From the NCBI GenBank assembly GCA_000761475.1, contig JQNW01000003.1:186001-250000 (forward strand): a stretch of 64,000 bases of DNA. The letters run 5' to 3'. The translations under genes and the position numbers were made by a program. The first letter of the stretch is position 1. Each line of letters starts with the position of its first letter. Under the pieces are notes generated by a model, which did not search any database, was not told the origin of the DNA, and worked only from the letters and a program-made list of their open reading frames with translations. This document shows positions 43,277 to 52,263 of this stretch, one piece after another. The stretch is from Chromohalobacter israelensis. GTDB taxonomy: Bacteria > Pseudomonadota > Gammaproteobacteria > Pseudomonadales > Halomonadaceae.

Positions 43277-43663
43277 TCACATGAAAAGCCTGACCAAGAG
43301 CGCGGCACAAGCGACCCAGGTGGCAATGATGACACCAGCCGCCAGGCGACTGACTGGTCTAGCGATTGCTTTGTCGGCTGCTTTCCTGTGCTCTTCCATT
43401 ACTCTGGAGGGGATGAGTCGGACGACTATCAGGATGCCGAGGGGCACGATCACCAGATCGTCCAGATAGCCGAGCACTGGGATGAAATCCGGGATCAAGT
43501 CGATGGGTGACACCGCGTACGCAGTGACAAACAGCGCTAGAATTTTAACGAAGCACGATGTGCGCGGGTCGTGCGCGGCAAGCCAGATCGCATGTACATC
43601 CCGCTTGAGTGCGCGCGCCCATTGCTGGGCGCATAGCAATAGTTTTGTTGTTATAAAGACCAT
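43277..43663 (-). CDS. YkvA-family (DUF1232) membrane protein
   Basis: 128 residues from ATG 43663 (a GTG at 43666 is possible). The DUF1232 core LALFVTAYAVSPIDLIPDFIPVLGYLDDLVIVPLGI is intact, with a C-terminal hydrophobic helix. Function of the family is unknown. It starts 3 nt after the stop of the MFS transporter gene, so the two form an operon. Confidence 0.87.
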   Translation of the reverse strand: MVFITTKLLLCAQQWARALKRDVHAIWLAAHDPRTSCFVKILALFVTAYAVSPIDLIPDFIPVLGYLDDLVIVPLGILIVVRLIPSRVMEEHRKAADKAIARPVSRLAAGVIIATWVACAALLVRLFM

Positions 43664-43666
43664 CAC

Positions 43667-45040
43667 TCATCTAGGCCATTGCGGATGATGATGATCGATC
43701 ACGAAGGCATGACGATGTCGAGCTCTTGGGTGATGATGAGAGTGGCGATGCGGTTCAGGCCCCTCCCAGCCCTCATGTTCATGCTGGTGGTGGTCGTCAT
43801 GGTAATGCAGGTGGGAGTGCTCCACAGGAGCATGGTCATGCTCGAGCGCCACCGGGTCCCGTGACGGCCAGACACGAGTCGCGAGCGCCGTAGACACCAG
43901 AGCAATCGTCCCCAGCAGGGCGAAGGTCTCGATCAGGCCCGCCTGCGACCCGAACCAGCCGGCCAGCGGATAGGCCACCAGCCAGCAGCCATGCGACAGC
44001 GAGAATTGCGCGGCGAACAACGCCGGCCGGTCCTCTGAGTGACACGATTGCTTGAGTAGGTGCCCAGTAGGCGTCATGACCAGCGAGGCGCCGGCACCTA
44101 GCAGAAACCACAGCCCCATCAGGCCGATAAATCCGGGAGCGAGCAGACCAAGGAACAGACTCACTGTCATCAACGTACCGCCCGCGAGCATGACCGTGCG
44201 CTCGCGCACGCGCTCCAGCATCTTCGGCAGCAGCAGAGCCACCAGCATCGAACCGCCCCCTACCGCCGCGAAGGCCATGGCCACCGCCTGCTCGCTCAGT
44301 CCCAGGGTGGAGCGGACGTAGACCACAGTATTGACGATCTGCATGGCCCCGGCGGCCGATACCACCATGTTCAGGGCCAGCAGCCCGCGCAGCCGAGGCG
44401 TCTTCAGGTAGATCCGCATGCCGTGGGAGACCTTGCCCCACACGCTCGGCGACTCGTCCTCCGTCGCCTGGGGCGACGGCAACATCACCGAGACCACTAG
44501 GCCTGCCGAGACCAGGAAGGCTAGGCCATTGAGCAGGAACAATACATCGAAGCTCATCACCATCAATAGTGCCGCGGCGGCCATGGGACTGAGCAGGTTC
44601 TCGAGGTCATAGGCGAGCCGCGACAGCGACAGCGCGCGGGTGTACTGCTCCTCGTCCTGGAGCAGGTCCGGAATTGTTGCCTGGAAGACCGGGGTGAAGC
44701 CCGCCGAGGCGGCGTTGAGCAGGAAGATCAGCACATAGATCTGCCAGATTTCGGTGACGAAGGGCAGCGCGCAGACCACGGACGCCCGCAGCAGATCCAG
44801 GCTGACCAGCAGAGTTCGGCGCGGCAGACGCGAGGCGTAGGCCCCGACCACCGGTGCGATGCCCACATAGGCCACCATCTTGATCGCTAGTGCCGTGCCT
44901 AGCACGATTCCTGCCTGCCCGGACGCTATGTCATGGGCCAGCAATGCCAGGGCGACCGTCGTTAGCCCGGTGCCGGCGAGGGCGGTGACCTGGGCCAGGA
45001 ACAAATGGCGATAGCGACGGTGACTCAGCACTTCGAGCAT
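43667..45040 (-). CDS. MFS efflux transporter with histidine-rich C-terminal tail
   Basis: 457 residues with 12 predicted helices of the DHA3-like major facilitator type (FLAQVTALAGTGLTTVALALLAHDIA; GLMGLWFLLGAGASLVMTP). The last 57 residues contain 20 histidines with many acidic residues, a likely cytoplasmic metal-binding tail. Metal-efflux MFS proteins such as NreB also end in histidine-rich tails, so nickel, zinc or cobalt export is a reasonable guess, although the transport core is not clearly NreB. It is coupled to a DUF1232 gene. Confidence 0.85.
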   Translation of the reverse strand: MLEVLSHRRYRHLFLAQVTALAGTGLTTVALALLAHDIASGQAGIVLGTALAIKMVAYVGIAPVVGAYASRLPRRTLLVSLDLLRASVVCALPFVTEIWQIYVLIFLLNAASAGFTPVFQATIPDLLQDEEQYTRALSLSRLAYDLENLLSPMAAAALLMVMSFDVLFLLNGLAFLVSAGLVVSVMLPSPQATEDESPSVWGKVSHGMRIYLKTPRLRGLLALNMVVSAAGAMQIVNTVVYVRSTLGLSEQAVAMAFAAVGGGSMLVALLLPKMLERVRERTVMLAGGTLMTVSLFLGLLAPGFIGLMGLWFLLGAGASLVMTPTGHLLKQSCHSEDRPALFAAQFSLSHGCWLVAYPLAGWFGSQAGLIETFALLGTIALVSTALATRVWPSRDPVALEHDHAPVEHSHLHYHDDHHQHEHEGWEGPEPHRHSHHHPRARHRHAFVIDHHHPQWPR

Positions 45041-45193
45041 GCGACTCTCCTTGCGGCGTGGCGGTCGGTTGCAGGCGGCATTTGTAGTAAAAAGTCAGGG
45101 GATGTGCTGTTGCTTGTCTTGGTAAGACCTTGTGGTGTTCAAATCAATGGAAGATGTAGTACATAAGCCTAGCCTTGACGAGCCTTTTGCAGT

Positions 45194-46594
45194 TCATGGT
45201 GTGCTCCAGACGATGGTGGCTTCCAGGCCGTGTTCGGGACGGTTGCGCAAGTGAAGCGTTGCATGCTGACGTTGCGCCAGTTCCAGGACGATGGACAGGC
45301 CGAGCCCGCTGCCGGTGGTGCGCTGATCGGCGGCGCGCCGAAAGCGTTCCGTGACCTCTTCGAGCAGGTCTTCGGGGATGCCGGGACCGCTGTCACGGAC
45401 GCGGATTTGCGCCTTTCCTTGCGTGGTCTCGCCGAGCTCGACCTCCACATGGCCGCCTTCCGGCGTGTAGCGCAGGGCGTTGTCGAGCAGGTTGCGAAAC
45501 AGTATGCCGACTTCGGTTTCATCGGCCTGGATGCGTAGCTGGTGGAGTCCTTCGAGGGTCAGCCGTTGCCCGCGGTCGTGCGCGAGCGGCCACAAGTCGG
45601 CCATGAGATCGATGACGATAGGGTAAAGGTCGATCGAGGTCGCTTGTGTATCCGGCGTGCGATCCAGGCGCGCCAGGACCAGCAACTGTTCGACGACCCG
45701 CTGCAGGCGTTCGATGCCGGTATAGGCCTTTTGCAGCGACGCGGTTTCGCCGGCCTTGGCGTTATCCAGGTGGATGCGCAGCGCGGCCAGCGGGGTGCGC
45801 AGTTCGTGCGCGGCGTCGGCGGTGAAACGGCGCTCGCGCTCCAGGGTGTCGCCCAGCCGGTCGATGAAATCGTTCAGCGACCGGTGCAGTCCCGCCAGCT
45901 CGCGGGGCACGTCGAGCTCGATGTGTCGAAGATCGCGGGCATGTCGCCCTTGCACCTGATTCGACAGGCGCCGAATGGGTTGCAGTCCACGCCGGATGAT
46001 GCGGTTCATCAGCCACAGCATGACGGGCAGCAGCACCAGCATGGGAATCAGATTGTTCCAGGTGATGCGTGCCACGATCTCGTGCTGGAAGTCGCTGCGC
46101 TGGCCCATGCTGAGCCACAGGTCATGCCGGTCGTCGTACATGCTGAAGACACGCCAGCGCTGGCCGGCATAGTCGACCCAGCGAAAGCCTTCTTCCTCGG
46201 GGGCGGGAAAGGGCGTGCCCTGGGTCCACTTGCCCTGCAGCAGACGTGGCGTTTTGTCGGCGTTCCAGATCCCCATCACCAGCTTGCGCTCTTCCTCGTG
46301 ATAGAGCCGGGGCGATGCGCCATCCTCCCCGACAGCAGGCGCGCGCCCGTCGCGGTAGGTCTCGGCGGGGTAATCGGGGATGCTCAGGGCCTGCGACAGG
46401 CGGGTCAGGTCGGCATCCTGCACATCATCGGGAAGCTGGCCGGCGACGATCCGGCTATGCAGGCTGAGCTGGGTGTCGAGGACTTCCTCGAGCTCGTGAT
46501 CGGTAATCAGGTACGCGGCGAGCACTGCCACGCCACCGGCCACGATGAGCACCAGCGCCAGCGTACGCAGCAGGTAATAGCGAATGGAGGTCAT
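45194..46594 (-). CDS. Sensor histidine kinase, QseC/PmrB-type
   Basis: 466 residues. Helix 1 (about 10-30), a periplasmic sensor region of about 150 residues rich in acidic motifs (HEEERK, EEEGFRW), helix 2 (about 180-200), HAMP, then the H-box TADAAHELRTPLAALRIH with phospho-acceptor His263 and the ATPase motifs NLLDNALRYTP, DSGPGIP and TTGSGLGLSI. It overlaps the response regulator by four bases. Given the PmrA-box-like sites nearby, it probably senses a cation or envelope signal controlling lipid A modification. Confidence 0.9.
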   Translation of the reverse strand: MTSIRYYLLRTLALVLIVAGGVAVLAAYLITDHELEEVLDTQLSLHSRIVAGQLPDDVQDADLTRLSQALSIPDYPAETYRDGRAPAVGEDGASPRLYHEEERKLVMGIWNADKTPRLLQGKWTQGTPFPAPEEEGFRWVDYAGQRWRVFSMYDDRHDLWLSMGQRSDFQHEIVARITWNNLIPMLVLLPVMLWLMNRIIRRGLQPIRRLSNQVQGRHARDLRHIELDVPRELAGLHRSLNDFIDRLGDTLERERRFTADAAHELRTPLAALRIHLDNAKAGETASLQKAYTGIERLQRVVEQLLVLARLDRTPDTQATSIDLYPIVIDLMADLWPLAHDRGQRLTLEGLHQLRIQADETEVGILFRNLLDNALRYTPEGGHVEVELGETTQGKAQIRVRDSGPGIPEDLLEEVTERFRRAADQRTTGSGLGLSIVLELAQRQHATLHLRNRPEHGLEATIVWSTP

Positions 46595-47253
46595 GCCGCG
46601 TGGGGATCCAGGCGATAACCGATGCCGCGCACGGTCATGATCAGGGACTTGTCGAGCTTCTTGCGCAGATGGTGGACATGGACCTCCACGGCGTTGGAGG
46701 CGACTTCCTCCCCCCAGCCATAAAGCAGGCTTTCCAGACGCGGGCGAGACAGCACCTTGTCGGGATGGCGCGCCAGCTCGAGCAACAGAGCGTATTCGCG
46801 GCGTCCCAGGGCAACGTCGCGTCCATGCCAGCTGACGCTGTGGCTGGCTTCGTCGATGCTCAGGGCACCGAGGGTCAGGCTGCGAGACGCGCGTCCCTCG
46901 GCGCGCCGCGTGATGACGCGCAGGCGTGCCAGCAATTCCTGTAGATTGAAGGGCTTGAGTACGTAATCGTCAGCGCCGGCATCGAGTCCACGAATGCGTT
47001 CTTCGACGGCATCGCGTGCGGTGAGGATGAGTATTGGCAGTCCGGAAGCTTGGCGTAGATGCTGGAGCACTGCCATGCCATCCATGTCGGGCAGCCCCAG
47101 GTCGAGGATCATGGCACTGAATGCCTCGTTTTGGGCAGCTTCGATAGCATGATGGCCTTCGGTGAACCAATCCACTGTATAGGCTTCGCGCACGAGTGCC
47201 GTCTTGATGCCATCGCCCAGAAGTGGATCGTCTTCGACCAAGAGTATACGCAT
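46591..47253 (-). CDS. OmpR-family response regulator, PmrA/QseB-type
   Basis: 220 residues. The receiver domain has MRILLVEDDP, phospho-acceptor Asp51 in ILDLGLPDMDG and LKPF; the C-terminal winged helix has LGRREYALLLELARHPDKVLSRPRLESLLYGW, SNAVEVHVHHLRKKL and VRGIGYRL, all close to QseB/PmrA. Start 47253 was chosen as the receiver begins there. A CTTAAT-N5-CTTAAG site 44 nt upstream suggests autoregulation. Its predicted regulon reaches the lipid A island. Confidence 0.92.
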   Translation of the reverse strand: MRILLVEDDPLLGDGIKTALVREAYTVDWFTEGHHAIEAAQNEAFSAMILDLGLPDMDGMAVLQHLRQASGLPILILTARDAVEERIRGLDAGADDYVLKPFNLQELLARLRVITRRAEGRASRSLTLGALSIDEASHSVSWHGRDVALGRREYALLLELARHPDKVLSRPRLESLLYGWGEEVASNAVEVHVHHLRKKLDKSLIMTVRGIGYRLDPHAA

Positions 47254-47297
47254 GGGGCCTCCTCGGTATTGGCGCCAGCGTAGCATGATGCGTAAAG

Positions 47298-47314
47298 CTT
47301 AATTCTTTCTTAAG
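47298..47314 (-). promoter_or_regulatory. PmrA-box-like site before the response regulator
   Basis: CTTAAT-TCTTT-CTTAAG on the plus strand (minus: CTTAAG-AAAGA-ATTAAG), 44 nt before the regulator start. It overlaps the last codons of the SDR-like gene upstream. Confidence 0.75.
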
Positions 47315-47915
47315 GCGGGGTGAAACCATCGGCCGCTGCACGCCGACGCTGATAGGAATGAATGTGGTCTCGCCACCGGGCCGCAAGAGAAGGGCGATGG
47401 TATCGCTCGATGGCCTGTATCACGCGCCGTGCGGCGTGGTTTAGCGCCGTCAAGTGATGGACATGGGGAATGTCCTCGGGCGCTAGGTGCGAATAGCGGG
47501 CGCGCCTCGGGGCGGGGTCGACGCTAAGTACGAGCCTGTCTGGCCGCGACGATTCCCGCGCCCGTGAGACACATTGGCGCCGTGACCGACTTTCGTTTGC
47601 CGTGACGAGGGCAATATCGACATGCGTTACACCTTCGACGCTGATGGCGTCATTCGTGTCGGCCGATCGCACTTGAATCAGCATCTCGATACCGGCGCTC
47701 GCCACGGTCTCACGGCAGCATGCTTGTTGTGTCTGACATGTGGCCGTCATGGGCTGGACGCGCATCGGCATGCCGCGCACCTGTCGCTCGAGTGCGGCCT
47801 GGTTCTCGCCCAACGTCCATAACAAGGCACCCCGCGGTAGCAACCAATCGATGAGGGTTTCCGCGAAAGGTGTATCAGCGCCCGTGATGAGAATACGACG
47901 TTCCGACCAATCCAT
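47310..47915 (-). CDS. SDR-like protein lacking catalytic residues
   Basis: 201 residues. The N terminus RRILITGADTPFAETLIDWLLPRGALLWTLG resembles a short-chain dehydrogenase nucleotide-binding strand and loop, but there is no YXXXK motif and the protein is shorter than the usual 240-250. The C-terminal third is very basic (YHRPSLAARWRDHIHSYQRRRAAA). It lies directly upstream of the response regulator and has its own PmrA-box-like site, so it may be co-expressed with the two-component system. Function unknown. Confidence 0.7.
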   Translation of the reverse strand: MDWSERRILITGADTPFAETLIDWLLPRGALLWTLGENQAALERQVRGMPMRVQPMTATCQTQQACCRETVASAGIEMLIQVRSADTNDAISVEGVTHVDIALVTANESRSRRQCVSRARESSRPDRLVLSVDPAPRRARYSHLAPEDIPHVHHLTALNHAARRVIQAIERYHRPSLAARWRDHIHSYQRRRAAADGFTPP

Positions 47916-47968
47916 GAGATACCTGCCGATGGCGGAGATGAAAGAATCGCAACACTCGCACGGTAACG

Positions 47969-47985
47969 CTTAAGAGATGCTTACG
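47969..47985 (-). promoter_or_regulatory. PmrA-box-like site before the SDR-like gene
   Basis: CTTAAG-AGATG-CTTACG on the plus strand, one mismatch in one half-site, 53 nt before the start codon at 47915. Confidence 0.65.
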
Positions 47986-48013
47986 TCGCTCGCGGAGACG
48001 CCAGTCCCAATGT

Positions 48014-49246
48014 TTAGCCAAGTGGCCCGCCGACGACGGTCTTCTGGAGCCCGGCGAGGATAGCGCTGCCGTCTTCGTCGGCGAGCTCGTCATACCAGGC
48101 GCGTGTCTGATCAGGCGCCTGGCCGTGGATCATCGCTGCGCGTTTGCGGGCACGTGAGACGATCTCGCCGACGCGCTCGACACGTGCTGCATCGTAGTGT
48201 GTCAGCGCCGTGGCAATTGCCGTCGAGGTGTCAGCGTGTTCATTGAGGGCGTGCTGCACGGCGTCGGTCAGCACCCAGGCGTCTTCCATGGCTTGGCAGC
48301 CGCCCTGGCCAAGGTCCGGGGCCATGCCGTGCGCGGCGTCGCCGAGCAGCGCCACGCGGGGCGCGGTGAGCGTATCGAGCGGTGGAATATCGTGAATTTC
48401 GACGCGCGCCATGTGCTCGGGATCGAAGCGTTCGATCAGCGCTTGTACCGGTTCGGCCCAGCCGGCGAAATGCTCGCGGAGTTCCGCGCGATAGCGCGAG
48501 GCGTCATTGGGGGTCCCGACGGGCAGCGGTACGTCGAAGAAGCAGTAGTATTCCTGGGTGCCCGCCGCGTTGCCGCCGGTACCCATCGGCATCAAGGACA
48601 CCCGCTTGGCGTCGCCCACGTATTGATCCCAGCTCGCCGCCGGCGCCAGTGCCTCGTCGGCGCTGACGCGCACGTTCCAGTTGACGTAGCCCACGTATTG
48701 ACGTTCCACGGGGTGGCCGACCAGCTTGCTGCGCAGCCGAGAGTGCGTGCCGTCGGCAATCACCAGCAGGTCGGCGCGTTGCCGGCCGCCGTCCTCGAAG
48801 TGGGCGGTGACGCCTTCATCGTCCTGGGCATAGTCGAGGCAGCGCCGGCCGAGCTGGATGTGCTCGGCCCCCACGGCGTCGAACAGGGTCTGCTGGAGTG
48901 CCGCGCGAGCGATCGGGCAGGCGCGTTGGCCGACCTCGTCGAAGAGCGGCGCGAGGCTGAAATCGGTCAGGGGCTCGCCGGTGTGGGTGAGATAGCGCAT
49001 GCGTGTCATGTTGCCGCTGAGCTGCTCGATGGTCTCGCCCAGCCCCAGGCGATGCATGACCTTGACGCCGTTGGGCCACAGCGAAATGGCCGCGCCGACC
49101 GGGCGTATCGCCTCGACGCGTTCGATCACGGTGACCCGATGTCCCTGGCGCTGAAAGGCGAGCGCGGCACTCAGCCCGCCCATGCCCGCGCCGATGACGA
49201 GCACATCCAGGGCGGTGGGGGAAGTGGGGGACGTGGGGCGAGACAT
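48014..49246 (-). CDS. hpxO: FAD-dependent urate hydroxylase HpxO
   Basis: 410 residues of the flavin aromatic hydroxylase fold: GAGMGGLSAALAFQRQGH, PVGAAISLWPNGVKVM, GYVNWNVRV, VSLMPMG and LLGDAAHGMAPDLGQGGCQAMEDA, ending ARKRAAMIHGQ and TVVGGPLG. These blocks and the C terminus fit HpxO rather than salicylate hydroxylase. It converts urate to 5-hydroxyisourate with NADH and oxygen. Start 49246 (MSRPTSP) begins shortly before the FAD motif. As the last gene of the purine operon it handles the XDH product. Confidence 0.9.
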   Translation of the reverse strand: MSRPTSPTSPTALDVLVIGAGMGGLSAALAFQRQGHRVTVIERVEAIRPVGAAISLWPNGVKVMHRLGLGETIEQLSGNMTRMRYLTHTGEPLTDFSLAPLFDEVGQRACPIARAALQQTLFDAVGAEHIQLGRRCLDYAQDDEGVTAHFEDGGRQRADLLVIADGTHSRLRSKLVGHPVERQYVGYVNWNVRVSADEALAPAASWDQYVGDAKRVSLMPMGTGGNAAGTQEYYCFFDVPLPVGTPNDASRYRAELREHFAGWAEPVQALIERFDPEHMARVEIHDIPPLDTLTAPRVALLGDAAHGMAPDLGQGGCQAMEDAWVLTDAVQHALNEHADTSTAIATALTHYDAARVERVGEIVSRARKRAAMIHGQAPDQTRAWYDELADEDGSAILAGLQKTVVGGPLG

Positions 49247-49331
49247 GGCGGACTCCTTGTGCTTGTTGTATTGATGGGGCGTTGCATGGGGCACTTTCGT
49301 AGTGATGGATCATGGCGTCGATGACGCGCCG

Positions 49332-50711
49332 TCACGAGGACCGGCGCGGAGTGACACCTGCCTGCGGTTGATGCGCTTCTTCGGATGCCGGGGCACCGCC
49401 GGGCAGCAGCAGCGTACACAGAATGGCGCTCAGCCCGCCCGTGGTGATCGGCGAGGCGAAGATCTGCCGAGCCGTGTCCGGCAGCCCCGACAGCGCCTCG
49501 GGCACCAGCTGCACGCCGAGCCCCATGCCCAGCGAGACGGCGATGGTCATGATCGTCTTGCGGGTCATCGCCTGGTCGCTGAGGATGCGGATGCCTGACA
49601 CCGCGATCAGGCCGAACATCAAGGTCGTGGCAGCGCCGAGCACGGGACGCGGGATGTATTGCAGCACGCTGCCCAGCGCCGGCACGAGGCCCAGCAGCAA
49701 CAGGATCGCCGCCACGTAGCGGCCGACATGGCGGCTGGCCACGCCGGTGAGCTGTACCACGCCGGTGTTCTGGCTGAAGGTGGTATTGGGAAAGGTGTTG
49801 AAAAGGGCGGCAAGCAGCGAGTTGACGCCGTCGGCGAGCACGCCGCCGCGCAGCCGACGTTGGTGAACGGGACCGCTGATGGGTTCGCCCGAGGCGCGTG
49901 CGGTGCCGGTCAGGTCGCCGACGGTTTCGATGGCGGTCACCAGAAAGATGAAGGCCACGGGCACGAAGGCTGCCCAGTCGAAGCCGATGCCGAAGCGCAG
50001 CGGTTGCGGCAGCGCGAACCAGCGCAGCGACTCGAGTTCAGCGTTGAAGTGCCCCGTGAACACGGCGGCCACGCAACCGATGACCAGGCCGTAGAAGACC
50101 GAGCCGATGCGCAGCCAGGGATGGCGGGACATCTGGCAGGCCAGTACCACCACGATGACCAGGGCCGCCAGGCCCAGATTGGCGAGGCTGCCGAAATCCT
50201 CGGCGCCCACGCCTCCCGCCATGTCGGTGACGCCGACCTTGACCAGCGATAGTCCGATCAGCGTCACCACCACGCCGGTGACGGTAGGCGTGATGATGCG
50301 CTTGAGACGATGCAGCATGCCGCCGAGGGCGATCTCGATGAAGCTGCCCAGCGCGCAGACGCCGATCAACGTGGCGATCACGGCCTCGTCGCTGGCGCCG
50401 TCGGTGCGCGCTGCCTGGCCGGCGGCGATGAGTGCCGCGACGAATGAAAAGCTGGTGCCTTGAATGCTCAACAGGCCCGAGCCCAGCGGGCCGAGACGCT
50501 GCGACTGGATCCAGGTGGCCACGCCGGAGACGAACAGCGCCATGCTGAGCAGGTAGGGCAGGTACTGCTCCAGTCCCAGCGCGCCGCCCACGATCAGACT
50601 GGGGGCGATGATTCCCACGAAGCTGGCCAGGACATGCTGGAAGGCGGCCAGCAGCGAGGCCAGCGGGCCGGGGCGATCTTCGAGGCGGTAAACCGGGCTA
50701 TCGGCTGACAT
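49332..50711 (-). CDS. NCS2-family xanthine/urate permease
   Basis: 459 residues, 14-helix nucleobase-cation symporter 2 fold. FQHVLASFVGIIAPSLIVGGALG, the FIFLVTAIETVGDLTGTA helix with substrate-contacting glutamate and FNTFPNTTFSQNTGVVQLTGVASR match the UacT/XanQ group. It imports a purine by proton symport. Placement between hpxO and guanine deaminase suggests urate or xanthine. TGTATACA (50752-50759) occurs just upstream. Confidence 0.92.
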   Translation of the reverse strand: MSADSPVYRLEDRPGPLASLLAAFQHVLASFVGIIAPSLIVGGALGLEQYLPYLLSMALFVSGVATWIQSQRLGPLGSGLLSIQGTSFSFVAALIAAGQAARTDGASDEAVIATLIGVCALGSFIEIALGGMLHRLKRIITPTVTGVVVTLIGLSLVKVGVTDMAGGVGAEDFGSLANLGLAALVIVVVLACQMSRHPWLRIGSVFYGLVIGCVAAVFTGHFNAELESLRWFALPQPLRFGIGFDWAAFVPVAFIFLVTAIETVGDLTGTARASGEPISGPVHQRRLRGGVLADGVNSLLAALFNTFPNTTFSQNTGVVQLTGVASRHVGRYVAAILLLLGLVPALGSVLQYIPRPVLGAATTLMFGLIAVSGIRILSDQAMTRKTIMTIAVSLGMGLGVQLVPEALSGLPDTARQIFASPITTGGLSAILCTLLLPGGAPASEEAHQPQAGVTPRRSS

Positions 50712-50846
50712 GGCTTGGCTCCTTGAGCCCGCGTCTCTGCGTCGGGCGTTATGTATACAAAATCATGTAGCAATGACTAAGCAAGCGGAATGCCAAGTTG
50801 ACGTGGCGATCAGGCCCCATGACAGCGTGACCGTGGCGCGACGCAG

Positions 50847-52208
50847 TCATGTGGGGGAATGTGCCATGCGCCTCGAGGGTGCGACGTGCGTATCGCTTGC
50901 ATCACGTTGGTGCACCGGCCGTCCGTTGGTCCAGGTGGCGTGGATGCTGCGGTCGTCACCCAGCATCATCAGCGCGAACAGACGCTCGCCGAGCGTTTCG
51001 GCGACCTGGGTTCGCCGTGCCATGAGGGGGGTGGCGGCGAGGTCCAGTACGACCAGGTCGGCTTCGTGGCCGGCCTCGAGGCGGCCGAGGCAATGTTCCA
51101 GATGCAGGGCACGGGCGTTGCCCAGCGTGAGCCGATAGAACCCTTGCCATGCCGTCAGCGGCTGGCCGAGCAAGGCGCCCACCTGATAGGCGCCTTGCAG
51201 AGTCGTCAAGCCGCACAGGCCGGTGCCAGCGCCCACGTCGCTGGCCAGGGAGGTGACCACGCCCGCTTCGCGTGTGGCGATGCGGTCGAAGAGCCCGCTG
51301 CCCAAAAACAGGTTGGAGGTCGGTGAAAAGGCGATGTTGGCGCCAGCCTCGGCGAGTCGTGCGCGTTCGTCCTCGGAAAGATGGATGCCGTGGGCATAGG
51401 TGCTGCGCGGGCCGACCAGGCCATGGCGTTCGTAGACGGCGAGATAGTCGCGGCATTCGGGAAACAGCTCGGCGACCCAGGCCAGTTCGCCACGGTGTTC
51501 CGAGAGGTGGCTTTGCAGATACAGGCTGGCATCGTTGCGCAGCACGCCGCCCACGGCATCCAGTTGCTCGCGGCTGGATGTCGGCGCGAAGCGGGGTGTC
51601 AGCGAATACGCCAGACGGTCCTTGCCGTGCCAGTCGGCGATCAGCCGTTCGCTGTCGCGGATGCCGCCGACGGCGGTGTCGATCAGGGCCACGGGGGCAT
51701 GGCGATCCATCAGTACCTTGCCGGCCAGCATGCGCAATCGGCGGGCTCGGGCGGCGGAGAAGATGCTGTCCACCGAGCCGGGATGCGAGGTGCAGAACAC
51801 CTGGGCGGTGGTGGTGCCGCCGCGCAGGAGTTCATCGAGAAATCGCTCGGCGACCTCCTCGGCGTGCGCCCGTTCGGCGAAGCGACATTCGGCGGGAAAG
51901 GTGTAGTCGTTGAGCCAGTCGAGCAGTTCGCGCCCGAACGAGGCGATGATGTCGAGCTGCGAATAATGCACATGGCTGTCGATGAAGCCGGGCATGATCA
52001 ATTTGCCACGGTAGTCGACGATCTCGAGCCCTGCCGGCACGTGCGGTGCCAGCGTGGTGTAGTCATCGACGGCGCGGATATGGCCGTTCTCCAGCCAGAC
52101 GGCGCCGTCCTCCCAGTAGCGCAGACTGTCCGGGCGTGGCACGGGGGACTCGCCGGGATCGTCGTCGAAGGTCAGCACGGCACCGCGCAGGAGTCGGGAG
52201 TCGGTCAT
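50847..52208 (-). CDS. guaD: Guanine deaminase
   Basis: 453 residues of the amidohydrolase family. Metal ligands are visible in MPGFIDSHVHYSQLD, the QSHLSEH and YAHGIHLSEDE histidines and SDVGAGTG; guanine deaminase signature PAECRFAERAHAEEVAERFLDELLRGGTTT is present. It converts guanine to xanthine, feeding xanthine dehydrogenase. Start 52208 (MTDSRLLRGAVL) fits the family N terminus. Confidence 0.93.
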   Translation of the reverse strand: MTDSRLLRGAVLTFDDDPGESPVPRPDSLRYWEDGAVWLENGHIRAVDDYTTLAPHVPAGLEIVDYRGKLIMPGFIDSHVHYSQLDIIASFGRELLDWLNDYTFPAECRFAERAHAEEVAERFLDELLRGGTTTAQVFCTSHPGSVDSIFSAARARRLRMLAGKVLMDRHAPVALIDTAVGGIRDSERLIADWHGKDRLAYSLTPRFAPTSSREQLDAVGGVLRNDASLYLQSHLSEHRGELAWVAELFPECRDYLAVYERHGLVGPRSTYAHGIHLSEDERARLAEAGANIAFSPTSNLFLGSGLFDRIATREAGVVTSLASDVGAGTGLCGLTTLQGAYQVGALLGQPLTAWQGFYRLTLGNARALHLEHCLGRLEAGHEADLVVLDLAATPLMARRTQVAETLGERLFALMMLGDDRSIHATWTNGRPVHQRDASDTHVAPSRRMAHSPT

Positions 52209-52263
52209 GGGGCATGCTCTCTTGGTGTGGCTGGCCGAGACGCTCAAGGCGTCCGGCCGAGGA

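Noticed and set aside
43667-45040. Naming the MFS transporter NreB
   Set aside because: Only the histidine-rich tail is similar; the membrane core does not show a clear NreB match.
45194-47253. Calling the kinase and regulator firmly pmrB and pmrA
   Set aside because: The periplasmic domain is long, as in QseC, and QseB recognises a similar motif; sequence alone cannot separate the two.
50752-50759. TGTATACA palindrome as an operator before the permease
   Set aside because: An 8-bp palindrome is too short and has no second copy in the purine operon.
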